Positions 59,801-64,000 of a DNA stretch of 64,000 bases are shown here, piece by piece. Both the position numbers and the translations under genes were made by a program. The notes beneath the pieces were generated by a model. The model worked only from the letters and a program-made list of their open reading frames with translations, was not told where the DNA came from and did no database searches. Position 1 is the first letter of the stretch, and each line of letters begins with the position of its first letter. This DNA comes from Sphingopyxis sp. TUF1 (GTDB lineage: Bacteria > Pseudomonadota > Alphaproteobacteria > Sphingomonadales > Sphingomonadaceae), in NCBI RefSeq assembly GCF_036687315.1, contig NZ_CP144683.1, forward strand, positions 1,798,001 through 1,862,000, read 5' to 3'.

Positions 59801-62800
59801 GTCGACGTCACCGCGGGTGGCACGGTCACTACGCCGTTCGGCGTCCTGACGGTCACCGAGAACGCCGGCACCTACAGCTACAGCTATACGCTTACGACCA
59901 ATACCGCAGGCGACGGCACGTTCGACAGCTTCTCCGCCGTCTTGACCGACAGCGACGGCGACACAGCGGCCGATACGCTGGTGATCGACATTATCGACGA
60001 TGTGCCGACCGCACGGCCTGATACCGACAGCGTGACCGAAGACGGCCCGCTGACCGCTGACGGTAATGTGCTGACCGGAAGCGGGGGAAGCGATTTCAAC
60101 GCTACCGATGGCGTCGCCGATACGCAGGGCGCCGATGGCGCGACCGTCACTGCGGTCGGTTTCGGCGCGGCGGTAGGCAGCGTCGGCGCCGGACTTGCGG
60201 GCGCCTATGGCACGCTGACGCTGAACAGCGACGGCAGCTACCGCTACGTGCTCAACAATTCCGCGCAGCCGGTGCAGGGGCTGTCGCAAGGCGATACGCT
60301 TTCCGAGGTTTTCACCTACACCATCACCGATGGCGACGGCGATCCGGCGACCGCAACGCTGACGATCACGATCAACGGTGCCGACGATGGCGTGACGATT
60401 ACCGGGCTCGACGCACAGGGCACCGAACTTGCGGTCGATGAAGACGATCTGCCCGTGCGCACCGGCGAAGCGCCAGGGTCGGACACCAGCCCCGAAGGCG
60501 TGACCGATGGCGACAGTTTCAGCGTATCGACGCCCGACGGCATGGGCAGCGTTGTGCTCGACAGTTTCAACGGTGTCCCGCTCGGCACGCCGCTGACGCT
60601 CGTCACCGCCGATGGCAGCTTCACGCCGCAATCGGTCGCGACCGCCTATGGCACGCTGAACATCACCGGCTTCACGCCCGTCACCGGCGCCGACGGCTCG
60701 GTGATCGGCGGCACGTTCACCTACAGCTATTTGCTTACCGACAATCGCACCGATCATTCGGCGATGGGTGAGGACGATCGCACCGTCAGCATCGGTGTCA
60801 CCGTCACCGACATCGACGGCAGCAGCGCGAACGATTCGATCGACATCCGCATCACCGATGACGTTCCCGATGCGATCGATGATGCCGCGACGCAGACGCT
60901 CGAAAACGCGCCGGTAACGATCGATGTGCTCGGCAATGATGTTCAGGGCGCCGATAGTGTGCAGCCGTCGGCGGTCGAACTCGTTCAGGGATCGCTGACT
61001 GGTACGGGTTCGCTCGTTTATAACGGCGACGGCAGCTTCACCTATACGCCCGCCGCGCAGGAAATCGGCACCGTCAGTTTCCAATACCAGATTACCGATG
61101 GCGACGGCGATACCGACATCGCCACCGCGACGATCACGCTCGTCGCCGATTCGATCCCGCAGATTCGCAACGCAGACGATGTCACGGTTGATGAGGACGG
61201 GCTTCTGGGCGCCAACATTGACAACGGCCTGCCGGGCGAAGTCACCTCGACCGGCAGCGCGAGTGCCAGCGGCACGATCACCGTCGATTTCGGCAGCGAC
61301 ATTCCCGCCGTGCTGGCGGGATCGCTGGTGCTCGATGACAGCGCCGCGCTGGATGCGCAGCTTACTGTCGGCGGCGTGCCAGTGACTTTTGCCAAGGACG
61401 GCGGCGACCTAGTCGGATCGGTCGGCGGCGATGAGGTGATCCGCATCAGCCTGACCACCGCGACCGCCGGCCCTGGCGCGACCGAAGTCACCTATGGCTA
61501 TTCGGTCACGCTGTCGCAGGCGATCGATCAAACGGCCCCCGGCAGCGAGGATAGCGATTTTCTCTCGGGCATCGGGTTCATCGTCACCGACAACGACGGC
61601 ACGCCCGTTTCGGGCGCGTTCGATGTCACGATCGTCGACGACCTGCCTGCGCTCACCGTCTCCGACATCCCGACCAGCGTCGTCGAGGGTGCGACCGTCG
61701 GCGGCAGCTGGACGCTCGATGCCGGCGCCGATGGTGTCGCGTCGGTGCTCGTCGAATTCGGCAGCGGCAGCGCGACGCTCGCGTTGACGCCGGGCAGCAG
61801 CGTGTCCATCGCTCAGCCGACAGGAACGCTGACCGTTAATTCGGACGGCAGCTTCAGCTTTGCCGCGGTGAACAACCAGAATAACGCTGCGAATCCGTCC
61901 GCCACTTTCACCCTGTCGGCGGTCGATCGCGACGGCGACCCCACGTCCGACAGCCTGACGATCGCGATCACCGACGGCGCCGACCCGCTCGATGCCGCGC
62001 CGATAACGCTGACCGTGAACGAAGCTGCGATCGATACGGTTGGCAGCGATCCGGCCAGCGGCGACGAGATCGACAGCGGCAGCCTCAGCTTCACCGCGGG
62101 GTCGGACACGCTATCGGGTTTTGCCTTCACCGGGGTTTCCGGACTGGTCACCAGCCTCGACGGTGCCGGCCCCGACATCTTCTGGTCGATGGCACCCGAT
62201 GGCCAGACAATCACCGGCTCGCTGGCGATGGGTGGCCCGGCCGCGATCACGATCAGCCTGACCGCGCCGGCCAGCATCGCGCCCGGCGCGACCGCGAACG
62301 CAATCGTGACCGTAACGCTTGCCGACAATCTGCCGCACGCACTGGCGATGGCGGCGCAAACGCAGGCGCTCGGCACCGTCACCGTGCAGGCAAGCGACAC
62401 CGACGGCGACGTAGCGAGCGGCGTCGTGACCATAGAGGTCACTGACGACATTCCGGCGGCCGCGCCCGACACCGACAGCGTGACCGAGGATGGCTCACTG
62501 GTAGCCGACGGCAATGTGCTGACGGGCAACGGCGGCGGCGATACCACCGCCACCGATGGCGTCGCCGACGAGCAGGGAGCCGACGGCGCGAGCGTCACCG
62601 CGCTTCTCGGCGGCACCGTCGGGGTACCGCTCGTCAGCACCTATGGCACGCTGACGCTAAACAGCGACGGCAGCTATTCCTATACGCTCGATAACGCGAA
62701 CAGCGTGGTGCAGGGCCTGTCGGCGGGCGAGACGCTCACCGAAATCTTCACCTACACAATTACCGACGGCGACGGCGATCCATCGACGACCACACTGACG

Positions 62801-64000
62801 ATCACAATCAACGGCGCCAACGACGGCGTGACGATCAACCGCCTCGCGATTCCCGACGGCGAAGAAACCGTCAACGAAGATGACCTTGCCAACGGATCGT
62901 CACCCAACGCTGCGGCGCTGATCCAGCCGGGCAGCTTCACCGTCGATGCGCCCGACGGGTTGAACGATGTCATCATCGGCAGCGCGCATGTGATGGTGAA
63001 CGGCGTTTTCACGCCGGGTCTCACGACGAGCAGCGCGCTCGGCACGGTAACGATCACCGGTTTCACGCCGGTTCTCGCGGCCGACAATTCGGTCATCGGC
63101 GGCACTTTCACTTATGAATATGTGCTCGACAACAATACGCTGACCCACCCCGCGCCCGGCGAGGACAAAGTGACCGACAGCTTTGCCGTCACCGTTACCG
63201 ACAGCGACGGGTCGATCGCGAACGCAAGCCTTGATGTCAGGGTTATCGACGATGTGCCCACCGCCGCATCCGATCCCGCAATCGTCGTTGCCGAAGATGC
63301 GGCGCCGGTCGGCGGCAACCTCCTCGCGAACGATGTGCAGGGCGCCGACGGCGCGACCGTGACCTCGGTGACGATCGGCGGCACTGTCACCGCCATCAAT
63401 GCGGTCGGCACGACAGTGATCGCGACCGCGAACGGCACGTACAGCTTCACCGCCACCGGCGTCTGGACCTTCGATCCCAACCCGGTGAGCAACGCCGCCG
63501 CGGTCGATGCGGGCTTCAGCTACACGATCACCGATGGCGATGGCGACATCTCGACCGCGGTGCAAGCGATCAGCCTCGTCGATGGCGAGAATCCCGGCGA
63601 TGCCGATTCGATCGCGCTTGCCCTCGATGACCAGAATCTGGCCGACGGATCGACCCCCGCCGGAAGCGATTCGGACAGCGACATGCTTGTCTTCACGCCA
63701 GGATCGGACGCAATCGCTTCGATCGTGTTTGGAAACAGCCTCGCCGGCCTCGGCGGCGGGCTGACCTGGGAGCGCGTCTCGGACACGCAGATCACCGGGT
63801 CGGACGGCACGCGGCTTGTCGTTACGCTCGACTTGGTACGCAGCGGCGACAGCGCGACGGTGTCTGCGACGCTCAATGACAATTATGATGGCCACCTGGT
63901 TCTCGATGTCGATGATCTGGCCGCCCTGGGCTCGGTGGATGTCATCGCAACCGACACCGATGGCGACACGGCGACGGGTAGCGTTGCGGTCACGATTTCG
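56846..64000 (+). CDS. Giant T1SS-type VCBS/T1SS-143-repeat adhesin (3' end outside window)
   Basis: The frame from ATG 56846 stays open to the last base: at least 2385 codons, incomplete. I prefer this ATG over one 6 bp earlier because GAGGG lies 8 bp upstream. The N-terminus has no signal peptide, as in type I secreted adhesins, and contains LPAGTSIDDITVSGTDLIVA followed by LPNGQVLIIPNGAV, a short beta module like the retention region of LapA/BapA-type proteins. From about residue 180 Ig-like repeats follow, marked by FTYTITDGDGD, TLTITINGADDGVTI and IIDDVPxAxxD near 57780, 58560, 59360, 60000, 60855, 62450 and 63250. The acidic DGDGD loops suggest calcium binding. It is probably a surface adhesin for biofilm. 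The secretion genes and C-terminal signal would lie beyond the window. Confidence 0.9.
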   Translation, partial: MDAFDNPARNQMDGLQRDGASIDPSNGAVAGSDLLAATAQVTAAVSATPLAIQAILVPDASGRIVLPAGTSIDDITVSGTDLIVALPNGQVLIIPNGAVDVPAIVIDGDTVPASTVAQLLEGLADFNPEAGLRSSGGNFADPEGPIQDAYALGDLLPYTELAFPQPEDEELIPDVPDEEPTVVIVTPDQPAGATAATASVDEAGLPQRGEEPAGSNSAATSETTTGSIVYDAADGLGSITINGTAITAVGQVVTTPLGQLTITGLTTGNVGYSYTLADNTDAGANLTDVFTVSVTDRDGDTATATLTIDIIDDVPTARADIDQVAVGSFAPETGNVLTGVGTTSGAAGSDTTGADGASLTGVRPAGSEGGFAAPGTVAGQYGALTLNADGSYSYIRSPGTPGGVDDVFTYQITDGDGDISTATLTISIADSPAVITFVPGEGEGGTTVYEADLPGRNGETPGSAFGGGGGGGASTSATITFTAIDGVGSVSLGGTIITPGSLPQTVSSDATGTLVVTGYSHDPATGEGSITYVYTLTDNKLDADGTTVSFDLTITDVDGDAASDTLDIQIVDDAPAARDDADSVTEDGPLTADGNVLTGLGGGDANATDGVADTQGADGAAVTAVTGGAIGEPLVGAYGTLTLNSDGSYSYVLNNAAQPVQGLSTGDTLTEVFTYTITDGDGDLSSATLTITINGADDGVTIEGLEAQGGEVVVDEDNLADGSSPDAAALTQPGSFTISSPDGLDDVTIGGVQVVTNGVFTAGTATSPLGTINITGFTPVTGADGSVIGGTFTYEYVLADSTLTHPDAGEDFVGDSFAVLVTDSDGSSANASLDVRIIDDVPAAADDSASAAEDMAITIDVLANDVRGADGVDAATSVALATAPAKGNVIYNGDGSFTYTPTPGEEGEDSFTYTITDGDGDTSTATVTVTLADDSTPTLSLGADNSVDEAGLPAGSDAASNGETATGSFVFTTGNDGVASLVINGVDVTAGGTVTTPFGVLTVTENAGTYSYSYTLTTNTAGDGTFDSFSAVLTDSDGDTAADTLVIDIIDDVPTARPDTDSVTEDGPLTADGNVLTGSGGSDFNATDGVADTQGADGATVTAVGFGAAVGSVGAGLAGAYGTLTLNSDGSYRYVLNNSAQPVQGLSQGDTLSEVFTYTITDGDGDPATATLTITINGADDGVTITGLDAQGTELAVDEDDLPVRTGEAPGSDTSPEGVTDGDSFSVSTPDGMGSVVLDSFNGVPLGTPLTLVTADGSFTPQSVATAYGTLNITGFTPVTGADGSVIGGTFTYSYLLTDNRTDHSAMGEDDRTVSIGVTVTDIDGSSANDSIDIRITDDVPDAIDDAATQTLENAPVTIDVLGNDVQGADSVQPSAVELVQGSLTGTGSLVYNGDGSFTYTPAAQEIGTVSFQYQITDGDGDTDIATATITLVADSIPQIRNADDVTVDEDGLLGANIDNGLPGEVTSTGSASASGTITVDFGSDIPAVLAGSLVLDDSAALDAQLTVGGVPVTFAKDGGDLVGSVGGDEVIRISLTTATAGPGATEVTYGYSVTLSQAIDQTAPGSEDSDFLSGIGFIVTDNDGTPVSGAFDVTIVDDLPALTVSDIPTSVVEGATVGGSWTLDAGADGVASVLVEFGSGSATLALTPGSSVSIAQPTGTLTVNSDGSFSFAAVNNQNNAANPSATFTLSAVDRDGDPTSDSLTIAITDGADPLDAAPITLTVNEAAIDTVGSDPASGDEIDSGSLSFTAGSDTLSGFAFTGVSGLVTSLDGAGPDIFWSMAPDGQTITGSLAMGGPAAITISLTAPASIAPGATANAIVTVTLADNLPHALAMAAQTQALGTVTVQASDTDGDVASGVVTIEVTDDIPAAAPDTDSVTEDGSLVADGNVLTGNGGGDTTATDGVADEQGADGASVTALLGGTVGVPLVSTYGTLTLNSDGSYSYTLDNANSVVQGLSAGETLTEIFTYTITDGDGDPSTTTLTITINGANDGVTINRLAIPDGEETVNEDDLANGSSPNAAALIQPGSFTVDAPDGLNDVIIGSAHVMVNGVFTPGLTTSSALGTVTITGFTPVLAADNSVIGGTFTYEYVLDNNTLTHPAPGEDKVTDSFAVTVTDSDGSIANASLDVRVIDDVPTAASDPAIVVAEDAAPVGGNLLANDVQGADGATVTSVTIGGTVTAINAVGTTVIATANGTYSFTATGVWTFDPNPVSNAAAVDAGFSYTITDGDGDISTAVQAISLVDGENPGDADSIALALDDQNLADGSTPAGSDSDSDMLVFTPGSDAIASIVFGNSLAGLGGGLTWERVSDTQITGSDGTRLVVTLDLVRSGDSATVSATLNDNYDGHLVLDVDDLAALGSVDVIATDTDGDTATGSVAVTIS
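58584..63260 (+). repeat. Three near-identical long VCBS modules inside the adhesin
   Basis: Modules starting near 58584, 60021 and 62466 each run about 800 bp. Each begins DSVTEDG, continues with NVLTG, ATDGVAD and QGADGA, then YGTLTLNSDGSYSY, FTYTITDGDGD and NG(A)(D/N)DGVTI, and ends IIDDVP or ITDDVP. DNA identity is high in the middle, for example around CTGACGCT(G/A)AACAGCGA(T/C)GGC. The second and third copies are separated by an unrelated block of about 1.6 kb (60880-62460). Such repeats are prone to recombination and length variation. Confidence 0.8.

Noticed and set aside
56609-63895. Long open frames on the minus strand (458, 772, 275 and 331 codons) opposite the adhesin
   Set aside because: They are antisense shadows. 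The plus-strand frame gives coherent repeated VCBS-type domains through the end of the window, whereas the minus frames give Arg/Asp-rich low-complexity protein with no domain.

Overview
The window is GC-rich DNA from an alphaproteobacterium, most likely a Sphingomonadaceae member (Sphingopyxis/Sphingomonas-like). The pointers are the ftsK-lolA-xth order, CCA-encoded tRNAs, many GTG/TTG starts, and two intergenic palindrome families that I associate with sphingomonads. No rRNA, CRISPR array, intact insertion sequence or replication origin was seen.

Region 1 (1-11,250) is core chromosome. It holds partial xth, lolA, ftsK, a UbiH-type hydroxylase, a LON-domain protein coupled to a CnoX-like thioredoxin/TPR protein, tRNA-Gly(GCC), a transglutaminase-like protein, an MFS transporter, a MoCF-domain protein and a GST. 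Two copies of an about 175-nt element lie at 250-424 (minus) and 10,894-11,069 (plus). They share conserved ends, the same spacing and a terminator-like T-run, and look like paralogous small RNAs.

Region 2 (11,275-22,364) is the most unusual part. It is a tight minus-strand operon downstream of gdhA: a five-heme c554-like cytochrome, a lipoprotein with two GlcG/HbpS-like domains, an outer-membrane beta-barrel, and a 1433-residue protein with ten CXXCH motifs plus C-terminal LVIVD-type propeller repeats. This looks like a porin-cytochrome electron conduit across the outer membrane, in a lineage where such conduits are not a familiar feature.

Region 3 (22,500-31,000) holds a CcmI-like TPR protein and divergent putA / Lrp-type regulator. 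A short zone of decayed DNA follows (tRNA-Gly fragment, XRE/HipB-like remnant), then a three-gene CHASE3 kinase / response regulator / receiver-HWE kinase system.

Region 4 (31,300-53,000) is a Wzx/Wzy-type exopolysaccharide locus: OPX lipoprotein, Wzc-type tyrosine kinase, initiating phosphoglycosyltransferase, two GT4 glycosyltransferases, two polymerase/ligase-type membrane proteins, a flippase, methyltransferases, the complete GDP-D-glycero-D-manno-heptose pathway (gmhA, hddA and a fused hddC-gmhB), and wecB-wecC for UDP-ManNAcA. Broken epimerase genes sit near both ends, which suggests the locus has been exchanged by recombination.

Region 5 (53,000-64,000) begins with decaying genes (ECF sigma factor, frameshifted HTH gene), followed by tRNA-Gly(CCC) and a GH114 glycosidase. 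A PilZ protein and a giant T1SS/VCBS-repeat adhesin complete it; the adhesin runs off the window with at least 2385 codons. Capsule, adhesin, PilZ and glycosidase together suggest a surface/biofilm neighbourhood.
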